A stretch of DNA of 64,000 bases. Source: Rhodothalassiaceae bacterium (GTDB taxonomy: Bacteria > Pseudomonadota > Alphaproteobacteria > Sphingomonadales > Rhodothalassiaceae). Shown in pieces: positions 9,429 to 21,613 of this stretch. The notes under the pieces were generated by a model. It saw only the letters and a list, made by a program, of their open reading frames with translations. It was not told where the DNA came from and searched no databases. The number at the start of each line of letters is the position of its first letter. Within the stretch, counting starts at the first letter, position 1. Location: positions 682,001 to 746,000 of the forward strand of contig BPKC01000001.1 of NCBI GenBank assembly GCA_026004935.1, written 5' to 3'. The position numbers were made by a program, and so were the translations under genes.

Positions 9429-9938
9429 ATGTTGACGATCGGCCGTCTGGCACGGTGCACCGGCACCTCTGCCGAGACGATCCGCTATTACGAGCGGATC
9501 GGCCTGCTGCCGCGGCCGGAGCGGCTGCCATCGGGCTATCGCGTCTATCGGAAAGACGACGTCCGCCGGCTCATTTTCATCCGGCGCGCGAAGGCGCTCG
9601 GCTTTACGCTCGCCGAGATCGGGGAGCTGCTGGCCTTGAGCGAGGATGAGACGGTCGATTGCGGCGCCATCCGCGCCCAGGCGCAGGCCAAGATCCGCGA
9701 GATAGACCGGCGCATGGCGGATCTGGCCCGCATGCGCGACGGGCTCGGGGAGCTTGCGCGCTACTGTCCCGGCGCCGGTCGGCCTCTGGCCGAATGCAGC
9801 ATCCTGGGTCATTTCTTTGCGGGCGAGACGGGAGAGGCCGCCACCTCTGAAAAGGGGCGAAAGACGGCCCACAAGCAGGCGCGCAGCGAGCCGGCTCATT
9901 CTGCCGCGCAGCCGGATTCGGAGACCGCTCATGCCTGA
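9429..9938 (+). CDS. MerR-family metal-responsive transcriptional regulator
   Basis: The N-terminal winged helix (IGRLARCTGTSAETIRYYER, SGYRVY) and the dimerisation helix are standard for MerR proteins. Three cysteines, C78, C113 and C123, fall at the positions of the metal ligands of MerR and PbrR/CadR-type sensors, with the CPGAGRPLAEC loop between the last two. A thiophilic divalent metal (Hg, Pb, Cd or Zn) is therefore the likely effector, but I cannot say which. A polar tail of about 35 residues follows. The stop overlaps the start of the next gene by 8 bases. Confidence 0.88.
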   Translation: MLTIGRLARCTGTSAETIRYYERIGLLPRPERLPSGYRVYRKDDVRRLIFIRRAKALGFTLAEIGELLALSEDETVDCGAIRAQAQAKIREIDRRMADLARMRDGLGELARYCPGAGRPLAECSILGHFFAGETGEAATSEKGRKTAHKQARSEPAHSAAQPDSETAHA

Positions 9939-10836
9939 GCGGTGGTCGCGATGGGGGATGGCCGTGGCCTGTCTCGTTCTGGTTTCCGCCGCGGCGGGCC
10001 CGGCGCAGGCCGCGCCGATCGGCTTCAATACGGCTCTTCCCCTCTCGAAGGGAGAGTTGCTCTGGCGCCTGCTGTTCGTGACGGGCCGATCCGGCGTACC
10101 CGGCATGCCGGGCACGCGCGTGCGCAGGCTGGGGGCGGTCCATGTGGTCGGCTATGGGGTGCATCCCCGGCTTGCGCTCTTTGCCGTCCTGCCGGTGGCG
10201 GATGCGAAGCTGATGTCCGCCGATGGCCGTGCGCGCTCTGCCGCCGGCATCGGGGATCTTGCCCTTTTCGGCCGCTGGACCGTGTTCGCAAAAGACGCGC
10301 CCGGGCGCACCTGGCGGATTGCGCCCTTCTTCGGCGTCACGCTGGCCACCGGCGAACACCGCCGCGCCGATGCGCAAGGCCCGCTGCCGCGCTTCCTGCA
10401 GCCCGGGCGAGGCGGCACCGACCCCTTCTTCGGCATCGTGGTGACCCGCATGGGTGTCGGGGGCGGGTTCGACATCGAATGGCGCCAGGACATCAGGGGA
10501 ACGAGCGATGGTATCGATGCCGGTGACGGATGGCGGCTCAACGGCTCCTGGCAGCAGCGTCTGGCCGTGATCGGGGCCCCGACGGCGACCACCCATGCTT
10601 TCGTCTACGGCCTGATCGAGCTGGGCTACGAACGCCGGTCGGCGGATCGCAGGCGCGCGGATCGCGGCACTCTGGTGCCGGCGCGGCGGACGGCCGTCGT
10701 GCGGCCGGGCCTGCAGTTCGCCGCCCGTCGCTTCATCCTGGAAGGCGCGATCGAGCTGCCGTTCGCCCGCACGCGCATCGCGGACGTCCCACGGGAACGC
10801 TGGCGGCTGCGCGCGGGGCTGCGCATGAATTTCTGA
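9931..10836 (+). CDS. outer-membrane beta-barrel 'transporter'-type protein in the metal operon
   Basis: A signal peptide of about 27 residues (hydrophobic stretch ending GPAQA) precedes a 270-residue mature part. It has alternating amphipathic strands and the C-terminal residue is Phe (ending MNF), as in outer-membrane barrels. Segments such as FGVTLATGEH and GLQFAARRFILEGAIELPF resemble the barrel proteins that often accompany metal-resistance genes in Proteobacteria. The gene overlaps the regulator and shares its promoter, so a role in metal passage across the outer membrane is likely, though unproven. Confidence 0.65.
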   Translation: MPERWSRWGMAVACLVLVSAAAGPAQAAPIGFNTALPLSKGELLWRLLFVTGRSGVPGMPGTRVRRLGAVHVVGYGVHPRLALFAVLPVADAKLMSADGRARSAAGIGDLALFGRWTVFAKDAPGRTWRIAPFFGVTLATGEHRRADAQGPLPRFLQPGRGGTDPFFGIVVTRMGVGGGFDIEWRQDIRGTSDGIDAGDGWRLNGSWQQRLAVIGAPTATTHAFVYGLIELGYERRSADRRRADRGTLVPARRTAVVRPGLQFAARRFILEGAIELPFARTRIADVPRERWRLRAGLRMNF

Positions 10837-10959
10837 CGTTGAAAGGCAGGAATGGGTCCGGGGCCCTTGGTGAGAGAAGGGTTCTGCAAACGGGAACAGG
10901 ACGGCAGAGCGGTTCGCACGGAACCGCAGGAAGCAAATAGGAAGCAGAAGGAGAGACCC

Positions 10960-11352
10960 ATGACGACTTCGACCGGAGCCGGGACGCGATCTGCACGCTT
11001 CATCGCTCTTGCCGCCGCGCTTGTCGTGATCTGGCTGGTCCAGCCGGCCAGGGCGTCCGGGGGCAAGACCGCGCACCGGCTGGTGCAATACGATCTGCGC
11101 GTCGACGGGATGACCTGCCCCTTCTGTGTCGCGACCTCGGAGAAGGCACTGAAACAGATTCCGGGAATCCGTTTCGTCCACACCCATCTCGAGCAGGGCC
11201 TCATTCACGTCTGCGCCGAGGATGGGGCGATGCCGGATGACGCGGCGCTCAGGCGTCTGTTCCAGGATCGCGGCTTCACCTATCGCTCACGCAAGAAGAT
11301 CGGTCCCTGCCCGGTGGACGAGACGGGAAGGATGCGGGAGGAGAGGGAGTGA
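10960..11352 (+). CDS. MerP-like periplasmic heavy-metal-binding protein
   Basis: A signal peptide (hydrophobic residues about 14-30, ending ARA) is followed by one HMA domain with the metal motif GMTCPFC, the MerP/CopZ-type CxxC. Extra cysteines are VCAEDG and GPCPVDE. The length is 130 residues, somewhat longer than classical MerP (about 91) because of a basic/acidic tail. AGAAGGAGAG lies before the ATG. The stop overlaps the GTG of the next, MerT-like, gene. The protein would capture metal ions in the periplasm and pass them to the membrane partner. Confidence 0.85.
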   Translation: MTTSTGAGTRSARFIALAAALVVIWLVQPARASGGKTAHRLVQYDLRVDGMTCPFCVATSEKALKQIPGIRFVHTHLEQGLIHVCAEDGAMPDDAALRRLFQDRGFTYRSRKKIGPCPVDETGRMREERE

Positions 11353-11804
11353 GCGCCGCAGCGGATGCCGCCGGCGATCGGGAGACGGGAGCGCAGGGAG
11401 GGCGCATGCGTGATCAACGGGCTGCGCGCCCACGGCGGCGGTGGGGGATCTGGCTTCTCTTCGCCTCCATGACGACACTCATCTGCTGCGCCCTGCCGAT
11501 CCTGCTGGTGACGCTGGGGCTCGGCGCCGTGTCGGCCGCGCTGTTTGCGCACGTTCCCTTCCTTGTCGTGCTGGCACAGCACAAGATCTGGCTGTTCGCC
11601 GGCTCGGGCCTGCTGCTGGCCGGCGCCGCCTGGGCGATCTGGCGACCGGGGCGGACCTGCCCTGCCGATCCCGAACTGGCCGACTTGTGCGCGCGGGCCG
11701 ACCGTTGGAACCGGCGCTGGTTCTTGGCCGCGCTTGTGATCTGGGTGATCGGCTTTGCCGCGGCCTATCTCAGCCTGCCGCTCTATCGCTGGCTCGGCGG
11801 CTGA
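11349..11804 (+). CDS. MerT-like inner-membrane metal transport protein
   Basis: Three predicted membrane segments. The first carries the vicinal pair in LICCALPILLVTLGLGAV, the MerT hallmark. Between segments two and three lies a loop with two cysteines nine residues apart (CPADPELADLC), matching the cytoplasmic cysteine pair of MerT. The GTG at 11349 overlaps the upstream stop (GTGA); an ATG at 11406 with GGGAGGG before it gives a 132-residue form closer to usual MerT length. No MerA reductase is near, so pumping mercury inward would be harmful unless it is reduced elsewhere. The substrate may be another metal. Confidence 0.8.
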   Translation: MSAAADAAGDRETGAQGGRMRDQRAARPRRRWGIWLLFASMTTLICCALPILLVTLGLGAVSAALFAHVPFLVVLAQHKIWLFAGSGLLLAGAAWAIWRPGRTCPADPELADLCARADRWNRRWFLAALVIWVIGFAAAYLSLPLYRWLGG

Positions 11805-11830
11805 ATCAAACTCGACCCGCCGCGCAGAGT

Positions 11831-11878
11831 CCCCTGCCGGATGTGCGATCCGGCGGGGCGGTCTGCGTTGCGCCCGCT
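11831..11878. repeat. 48-bp direct repeat, right copy
   Basis: Identical to 9187-9234 and in the same orientation, 26 bases after the stop of the MerT-like gene. Its hairpin (CCCCTGCCGGAT / ATCCGGCGGGG) could also serve as the operon's transcription end, although no T-run follows. It ends 27 bases before the left copy of the 34-bp repeat described next. Confidence 0.85.
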
Positions 11879-11905
11879 CCCCCTGCGCGGACTTGCGCTT
11901 GCTAG

Positions 11906-11939
11906 GCCGCCAGCAGGCCGCGACGCAGGAGGCGGCCGG
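11906..11939. repeat. 34-bp direct repeat, left copy (duplicated gene end)
   Basis: Identical over 34 bases to 15917-15950. Read on the minus strand it encodes the last residues GRLLRRGLLAA followed by a stop (TAG), i.e. the C-terminus of the amidohydrolase whose intact gene ends at 15913. The two copies enclose the AT-richer peptide/permease/peptidase module. A piece of a gene's 3' end found again at the far side of a foreign module is the usual footprint of site-specific integration or of recombination between paralogues. Confidence 0.8.
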
Positions 11940-11996
11940 CCGGTGCATGAGGCTCGGCCGGGGATCGCCGGGGGGCAGACGACAGGGGAGAGTATC

Positions 11997-12221
11997 ATGC
12001 GTAAATGGACCATGTCCCTGCTGGCAGCCGTGCTTCTGGCCGGCGTTTTCTGGACGGGCTTTGTGTTGCCAAAACCGGCGCATGCCGTGGTGAAGTCCGT
12101 GCGGGAACTGCCGGATGGAACGCTGGAGATCACCTTCAGCTGCAGGCGGATAGTCGGCAATTTGTATGTGCTGAAACATTCGCGGCTCCCTTGTTCCTCG
12201 CATGGCCTTCTGATAGCGTGA
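11997..12221 (+). CDS. small exported peptide, 74 residues, unknown function
   Basis: The ATG is preceded by GGGGAGAG at good spacing. Residues 1-30 form a clear signal peptide (basic MRK start, hydrophobic core, cut after PAHA). The remaining 44 residues include ELPDGTLEITFSC and two cysteines (C49, C67). I recognise no family. The DNA here is visibly AT-richer than the mer-like operon, like the permease gene that begins 54 bases later on the same strand. It may be a substrate or partner of that permease, or the truncated start of a longer gene. Confidence 0.5.
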   Translation: MRKWTMSLLAAVLLAGVFWTGFVLPKPAHAVVKSVRELPDGTLEITFSCRRIVGNLYVLKHSRLPCSSHGLLIA

Positions 12222-12275
12222 AGACTGCGGGGAGCAGGGGGCCGCAAGAGAGCGCATTGCCGCGGGGGGGCGCCC

Positions 12276-14744
12276 ATGCAGTGGCTTTTGAGCTTGGTGA
12301 AAATCCGATGGCGCCGGCGTGCGGAGTGGAATGCCATCGGGATGATGGCGTTGGTTCTGGCCGTTCTCTTCATCGGCGAGGCGTATGTCTATCACGAAAA
12401 TCATTATGATCGGTGGGTGCCCGATTACCGCCGAGTTGTACGGGTCGAAATTCCTTACGGGAACGAGCCGGACGGGCATTTGCCGCTGAGCCAGCCCGGC
12501 CTCCATCGCCGGTTATCCGGCTTGGACGATGTCGTGGAGCGGATTGCGCGCCTGTCGCAAGTGAAGGCTTGGACCTTCGCGCGCGAAGAAGGGGCATCCA
12601 TCAAATCAGAGTTCGTCCTTCCCGTCCGCTTTGCCGATCCCAGCTTTGCGGAAATCTTCGGATTGCGCTCGATTGCGGGCGAGGATGCGGCGGTCGCGCT
12701 GACCGAACCCGATGCGCTGGTGCTGACGGTCACCCAGGCACGTCGCATCGCACCCGATGTGCCGCCGGCAGCGCTGGTCGGAATGACTTTGTCCCTCAAG
12801 AACGGCGCGCGCCGGTTCCGCATCCGTTCGATCATCGCCGATCCACCGTCAAACAGCCATCTGAGACTGGCCGCGCTCGCGTCCCTTGCCCATCCTCCAC
12901 CAGACATTCCTACAGAGGGTCTCGCATCCCTGCTCACACTTGATGTGTACACCTATCTGCGGCTGCGACCCGGGCTGCCGGTGCGGGCGGCGGAAGAGAA
13001 ACTGCGAGAGGTGTTTTCCCAGCCTGCTCCTGATGGTGCTCCTTTCATCGTCATGGGCGCCAGCGATGGCTATCGACTGATGCCGGTCAGCCGGATCTAT
13101 TCCCATGCCCGAGGCATGGGTGAAATGAAGCCGCCCCGCGACCCCGGTCTTTGGCACAGCGTCCTGCTCCTGCATGCGCTGACCTGGCTGCTGTTTGCGC
13201 TCAACGTGATGGTTTTCGCGCAAGCGCGGATGTTTGACGGGGTTGGCAATCTTGCCCTCCACAGGCTGTTCGGGATGGGAGGGCATCACGGTTATATCTT
13301 CGGCTTCACACAAGCCGTGATCCCAATGGTGCTCGCTGCGGGAGCCGGAATAATTCTTGCCGTGATCATTTTGGGCATCTCTCAAGCCCGCGAGCTGCTT
13401 TCGGCATGGTGGCAGTCCGGAGCCGTAGCGGCGGCAATCATGCGGGTTTTCTTGTCGTTGGCCGTTGTGGCCGCCGCAAGTTGCATTCCCCTGGCCGCTC
13501 TGATGCGCATCAGGCCGGGTCCCTTGCTGCTTGAGCAGGGCGGCGGTCCCAAAGGCACCCAGTTGCAGTCCGCGCTGATTGCGGTTGAGCTCGGAATAGT
13601 CGCACTGGTCCTGCTCGGCAGCATCATTGCGTGGCGCCAGGTAGCCTTCCTTTCCGCCCTGCCACGAGGGATGGACATGACCGACCGCTTCGTCGCCAAA
13701 ATCTACAGCGATGCGGAACCACAGCGTCTGCACTCGTTTTTGGAGAACATGAGTCGCCAACTCGGTGCCATTTCCTATGCCGCAACCGATATCGTGCTGC
13801 CCATGCACTTCGATCTTTCCAAACGGATCCAGCTTGCCGACTCCGATGCGGGCGTTCAGGCCGATGTCTTCCATGTTCACGGAAATCTGCCGCGCGCGCT
13901 CGGCATTCCCATTCTCGCCGGTCAGTGGTTTCAGGGACAAGGGCTGGGCGGCAAAGAGGCGCAGAATTTTCAGGGTCCCGGAGGTGCGGTGGTCAGTGCC
14001 GCACTGGCCCGCTTGCTGGGTTTCGCGGATCCGGCAGCCATTATTGGTCATCAGCTTCGGATTCCCGACTTTACGGGAACGGAGGAACTGGAACAGGAGA
14101 GGCTTCCCGTCGTGGGGGTTGTCGGCGATGTCAGATGGGCCGCCCCCGAAATGCCGGCCCGGCCGGTGGTCTATGTATGGTCTCGGCAAGCTCGACCGTT
14201 CTCCGTCTTTCTCCATCTACCGGGCGGCCGGGCCGCCGATCTGGAGCGCGCATTGAAGGCTGCCCATGAGCGCCAATTCGGACCGGCTTTGATGACACCC
14301 GTGTCAGTTGCGCCGCTCGAAGCGGTCCTCAACGATCCGGATCCACATCTTCTTGCCCGCCAGCGGCTTTACGGGGTCTTCGCGATCGCCGTGGTTTTCG
14401 CGTCCATGCTGGGACTTCTGGGGTATATGCGCATGAATTTGACCAAGATGAGGCGGGCCATGGCGTTGCACCGGCTCTTTGGAGCCGAGGCAGCCGCCAT
14501 CCATGGTCTGGCGATCAGGCGGCTGATTGGACTTGCGCTGATTGGCACGGCCTTGGGCGTGGCAGTGGGGTGGCAGCGGTCGGCTGCATGGCTTGCCGGG
14601 TTTGTGGACCGGGTTCAACTGACCATCGGGGATGTTTTGCTGGCAACAAGTGTGCCGATGGCGCTGGCGATAGGAATTTCAGTGATTCAGGTGGAGGCTG
14701 CAATACGGCAGCGCATCGCCTTGCTTCTTCGTCCGACGCCGTAA
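12276..14744 (+). CDS. orphan FtsX/MacB-type ABC permease (two PCD halves, no ATPase)
   Basis: The 822-residue membrane protein has one N-terminal membrane segment (about 22-41), a 250-residue periplasmic domain and three segments around residues 290-420. A second anchor near 440, a second periplasmic domain and three C-terminal segments follow. This is the duplicated FtsX/MacB_PCD layout of LolCE/SalY-like permeases that extract or export lipoproteins, peptides or drugs. No ABC ATPase is encoded next to it, so it must borrow one or act in trans. The sequence is less GC-biased than its surroundings, suggesting transfer. It is followed by the zinc peptidase gene after 59 bases, probably as one transcript. 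Confidence 0.75.
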   Translation: MQWLLSLVKIRWRRRAEWNAIGMMALVLAVLFIGEAYVYHENHYDRWVPDYRRVVRVEIPYGNEPDGHLPLSQPGLHRRLSGLDDVVERIARLSQVKAWTFAREEGASIKSEFVLPVRFADPSFAEIFGLRSIAGEDAAVALTEPDALVLTVTQARRIAPDVPPAALVGMTLSLKNGARRFRIRSIIADPPSNSHLRLAALASLAHPPPDIPTEGLASLLTLDVYTYLRLRPGLPVRAAEEKLREVFSQPAPDGAPFIVMGASDGYRLMPVSRIYSHARGMGEMKPPRDPGLWHSVLLLHALTWLLFALNVMVFAQARMFDGVGNLALHRLFGMGGHHGYIFGFTQAVIPMVLAAGAGIILAVIILGISQARELLSAWWQSGAVAAAIMRVFLSLAVVAAASCIPLAALMRIRPGPLLLEQGGGPKGTQLQSALIAVELGIVALVLLGSIIAWRQVAFLSALPRGMDMTDRFVAKIYSDAEPQRLHSFLENMSRQLGAISYAATDIVLPMHFDLSKRIQLADSDAGVQADVFHVHGNLPRALGIPILAGQWFQGQGLGGKEAQNFQGPGGAVVSAALARLLGFADPAAIIGHQLRIPDFTGTEELEQERLPVVGVVGDVRWAAPEMPARPVVYVWSRQARPFSVFLHLPGGRAADLERALKAAHERQFGPALMTPVSVAPLEAVLNDPDPHLLARQRLYGVFAIAVVFASMLGLLGYMRMNLTKMRRAMALHRLFGAEAAAIHGLAIRRLIGLALIGTALGVAVGWQRSAAWLAGFVDRVQLTIGDVLLATSVPMALAIGISVIQVEAAIRQRIALLLRPTP

Positions 14745-14803
14745 GGGAATAATGTTGCATTGTGCGCGGGAAGCTCAAACGAAGAGAGGAAAACAAAAGA
14801 GGG

Positions 14804-15811
14804 ATGGAAGGACAAGCTGGGATGGAAAAGAGCATAGGCCGCGCGAACGGCAGAAGAAAGCGAGCAACGCAGCTTGTGCTTCTCGTGATGAGTCTCTTCG
14901 GAGCGGGTTGGCTGTCGGGCGAGCCCCGGGAGGCCAAAGGCCAAGTGAACGACAATGTGGCTGCAAAAGGGTTAAAAACGACTTCCTCCAGCATGTGTAG
15001 CAGGATGAAGGCAGGAATCGTCGTATTGGCCCCGAACTGCCTGTTGGCCGAACGAGGCCTTCAAGAGGCACTCCACGCGAGGAAGATATTTGTGGAACGA
15101 TTTGGTGTCATGCCGGGACAGGGCGCGGTGGTTGATGTCGGCGTCGCTTCCGCTGCTCATACCTTACTAGACAAGACGGAATGGAAGGTACTTTGGCCGC
15201 TTGCACCTTCCTCCGGCAAGGGCGCCCCTCCCGGCGGGGCAGCCATCGCCCTCGAGGGCGGCCTCGCCCATGAGCTTGGGCATGAATGGTTCACCACCTA
15301 TCTCTGGCCGGCGACGACGGGGAACCAATATGGTGGCGATGCGCCGGACTGGCTGGACGAGCTCGCCGCCATTGTGACGGAGCCGCCCGAAGACGCCGCG
15401 CGCAACACCCGGATCATGCGGGGTTTTGCCGGCATGGCGCCGTGCCGGCTCGCCCCCCTCTTCCAGGCCGTCCACCCCGCGCTGGCCGCGGCCCGCAGGC
15501 AGGCGGGCGGGAACCAGGGAACGGATAACGGCGCGGGGCAGCAGGTCATCACGTTCACCATGCGCGCCGACGGCGCAGGGCCCGACAACCCCCTCGTTTT
15601 CTACGGCCAGATCCGGGCGCTCGCGCAGTTCATTCTCGACAAGGCGCCCCGGGGGGACGGCATCTTCGGCCGGCTCGCCCGGGCGCTCAAGGCGGGCAAA
15701 CGCTTCGGAGACTGGCTGGTCGCCGAAGGCCTGATCGAGGCGAAGGATCCGACGGCCGCCGAAGAGCAGTTCGAGGCCGCCTGGTGCGCCGCCCAGGGCT
15801 GGAGCCGGTAG
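14804..15811 (+). CDS. exported gluzincin-like zinc metallopeptidase
   Basis: Counting from the ATG at 14804, residues 18-45 are an export signal (RRKR, then a hydrophobic core). The zinc site is AHELGHEWF with HEXXH at 156-160, and the likely third ligand is E186 in APDWLDELAA, the peptidase MA/M1-like arrangement. The remainder is helical and Ala-rich; C65, C79 and two later cysteines could form disulphides. The length is 335 residues; starts at 14762 (GTG) or 14822 (ATG) are also possible. The first 370 bases are AT-richer, while from about 15190 the composition is that of the chromosome, so the gene looks composite. Substrate unknown. Confidence 0.7.
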   Translation: MEGQAGMEKSIGRANGRRKRATQLVLLVMSLFGAGWLSGEPREAKGQVNDNVAAKGLKTTSSSMCSRMKAGIVVLAPNCLLAERGLQEALHARKIFVERFGVMPGQGAVVDVGVASAAHTLLDKTEWKVLWPLAPSSGKGAPPGGAAIALEGGLAHELGHEWFTTYLWPATTGNQYGGDAPDWLDELAAIVTEPPEDAARNTRIMRGFAGMAPCRLAPLFQAVHPALAAARRQAGGNQGTDNGAGQQVITFTMRADGAGPDNPLVFYGQIRALAQFILDKAPRGDGIFGRLARALKAGKRFGDWLVAEGLIEAKDPTAAEEQFEAAWCAAQGWSR

Positions 15812-15912
15812 CCGCCTGCAGCGTCCGCGCGCGGGCGCGGCCTGACACAAGAGGCTGCAAACACCTCCCGCAGCCGAACTATGGCAGGGCTGATCCGGTG
15901 GCCCGGGGACTG

Positions 15913-17676
15913 TCACGCCGCCAGCAGGCCGCGACGCAGGAGGCGGCCGGGGGTCGCACCCGTCGGCCGGTCGTCGCGGAGGATGGGCACGCCCGCCTTG
16001 ATGGTGGCCACATAGCCTTCCGCCTCCTGGAACAGGCGCCGGCCGCCGGCGGGCAGATCGCGGCGGATTTCCGGCCGCTTCAGTTTGAGACGCGCGAAGT
16101 CGATGACATTGATGTCGGCGAGCTTGCCGACGGCGATCTCGCCGCGGTCATGAAGCCCCATGTAGCGCGCGTTCTCGCGCGTCTGGCGGGCGATGATCCA
16201 TGCAAGCGGCAGCTTCGGCCCGCGCCGGCGGTCGCGCGCCCAGTGGGTGAGCATGAAGGTCGGAAAGCTCGCATCGCAGACGGTGCCCACATGCGCGCCG
16301 CCGTCGGACAGCGCCGGCAGGGCCGCGGGATGGGTCAGCATCACCCGCAGGTCCTCCAGATCCCCGCGGGCGTAGTTGTAGATGGGAAAATAGATGAGCT
16401 GGTGGCCGTCCTCCTCCAGCATCGCGTCCAGAATCGCCTCGATCACCGGCACGCCGCGCCGGCGCGCCTCGGCTGCAAGGGAGACCTCCGCCGGCGGTTC
16501 GTAGTCCGGCGGATCGCCGAGGCGGAAGAAGCGCGCGGCGAAGCTGTCGAGGTTGCGGATGACGATGTCGGCCATTGGCGGCACGGGGCTGCCGGGGCCG
16601 GAGAGCATGCGCGGCGTGCCGGAGAGCAGGCGCCGGCGGAAGGCCGGGTCGCGCAGGCGCTTTACCTGCTCCGCGTGCGGCAGCTGCGCGATCTCGTCGA
16701 AGGCCGGCAGCGCCATGAGGGGGTTCAGCGTCGTCTCGAGGCCGAAGAAGACGCCGATGCCGCGGGCTGCGACCTGGACCCGCATGCACCGGCCGCGCGC
16801 GTTCGCCTGCTCGACGCGCCGCAGCACCCATTTCCACTGCTCGGCCGCAAGATCCCGCTGGTTGAGCGAGAGGCTGAGCGGCCGCCCGGAGACTTCCGCC
16901 ATGTCCTCGACGAGGTCGAATTCGGGATCGAATGCCTCCGGTCCGTCGGCCAGACGGAAGTCCGAGACGACCTGGATCAGCCCGCCCGCATGCGCCGCCC
17001 CGCGCGCGAGCGCGGCCAGCTCCGCGCGGTCCGCATCGCGCGCCGGCGTGTCCGCGCCGCGTGCCGTCTTGTGGACGTCGGTGCGGCCCGTGGACACCCC
17101 GAAGGCGCCGGCCGCGATCGCCTCGGCGACGATCCGGCGCATCTCGGCGAGCTCGTCATCGCTCGCCTTCTCGCCGGCGGCACCCCGCTCGCCCATCACA
17201 TACAGCCGCACCGGGTCGTGGGCGATCTGGGTTGCGACATCTATGGCCCGCGGGCGGGATTCCAGCGCATCCAGATATTCGGCGAAGCTCTCCCAGGTGA
17301 AGGGCACGCCCTCGGCCAGGGCGACGCCGGGGATCTCCTCCACGCCTTCCATGAGCTCGATGAGCCTGTCCTGCTCGCCGGGCCTCAAGGGCGCGAAGCC
17401 GACGCCGCAGTTGCCGGTGACCACCGTGGTCACGCCATGGCGCGAGCTGGGGCCGAGCTCCGGGTCCCAGCAGGCCTGACCGTCGTAGTGCGTGTGGATG
17501 TCGACGAAACCGGGGGTGACGATGGCGCCCTGCGCATCGATCACCTTGGCGCCGGATGCGGCGATGCGGCCGATCTCGGCGATCCTGCCTGCGCGGATGC
17601 CGATGTCCGCCTCGTAAGGCTCGCCGCCCGTGCCGTCGTAGATCAGCCCGCCGCGGATCACGAGATCGAAGGCCAT
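15913..17676 (-). CDS. amidohydrolase, N-acyl-D-amino-acid deacylase family
   Basis: Metal-dependent hydrolase of the D-aminoacylase type (587 residues). The N-terminal composite beta domain starts with DLVIRGGLIYDGTGGEP, and the metal motif DIHTHYDGQACWDP is near residue 60. The conserved TGNCGVGFAP and C-terminal LSDGGAHVGTVCD, with the metal-binding Asp, follow. A closing KLADINVIDF strand is typical. The last eleven codons are duplicated 4 kb away (34-bp repeat). It precedes no obvious partner; metH lies upstream on the same strand, 104 bases away. The exact substrate (D-amino acid, dihydropyrimidine or other amide) is not determinable. Confidence 0.88.
   Translation of the reverse strand: MAFDLVIRGGLIYDGTGGEPYEADIGIRAGRIAEIGRIAASGAKVIDAQGAIVTPGFVDIHTHYDGQACWDPELGPSSRHGVTTVVTGNCGVGFAPLRPGEQDRLIELMEGVEEIPGVALAEGVPFTWESFAEYLDALESRPRAIDVATQIAHDPVRLYVMGERGAAGEKASDDELAEMRRIVAEAIAAGAFGVSTGRTDVHKTARGADTPARDADRAELAALARGAAHAGGLIQVVSDFRLADGPEAFDPEFDLVEDMAEVSGRPLSLSLNQRDLAAEQWKWVLRRVEQANARGRCMRVQVAARGIGVFFGLETTLNPLMALPAFDEIAQLPHAEQVKRLRDPAFRRRLLSGTPRMLSGPGSPVPPMADIVIRNLDSFAARFFRLGDPPDYEPPAEVSLAAEARRRGVPVIEAILDAMLEEDGHQLIYFPIYNYARGDLEDLRVMLTHPAALPALSDGGAHVGTVCDASFPTFMLTHWARDRRRGPKLPLAWIIARQTRENARYMGLHDRGEIAVGKLADINVIDFARLKLKRPEIRRDLPAGGRRLFQEAEGYVATIKAGVPILRDDRPTGATPGRLLRRGLLAA
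15917..15950. repeat. 34-bp direct repeat, right copy (3' end of amidohydrolase gene)
   Basis: This copy is the native one. It covers the last codons of the amidohydrolase gene (minus strand), which ends at 15913. It is identical to 11906-11939. The distance between copies is about 4.0 kb and the enclosed DNA carries the 74-aa peptide, permease and peptidase genes. Confidence 0.8.
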
Positions 17677-17780
17677 GGATGATGCTCCCGAACCTGCCCT
17701 TTCCTGCCGCCATTAAACCCCGGATGCGCGGCGCGCGGCAGCTGCCACAAGCAGGAAGGGCTGCGCCCCCCGGCGGTCCC

Positions 17781-20468
<2,688 letters not shown>

Positions 20469-20537
20469 GGTCTTCGTCCGGTCTTCCGCACGCGTTGGAA
20501 TGCCGTCGCCACGAGGGCCACGGGCAGTCCGTTTCGA

Positions 20538-21609
<1,072 letters not shown>

Positions 21610-21613
<4 letters not shown>

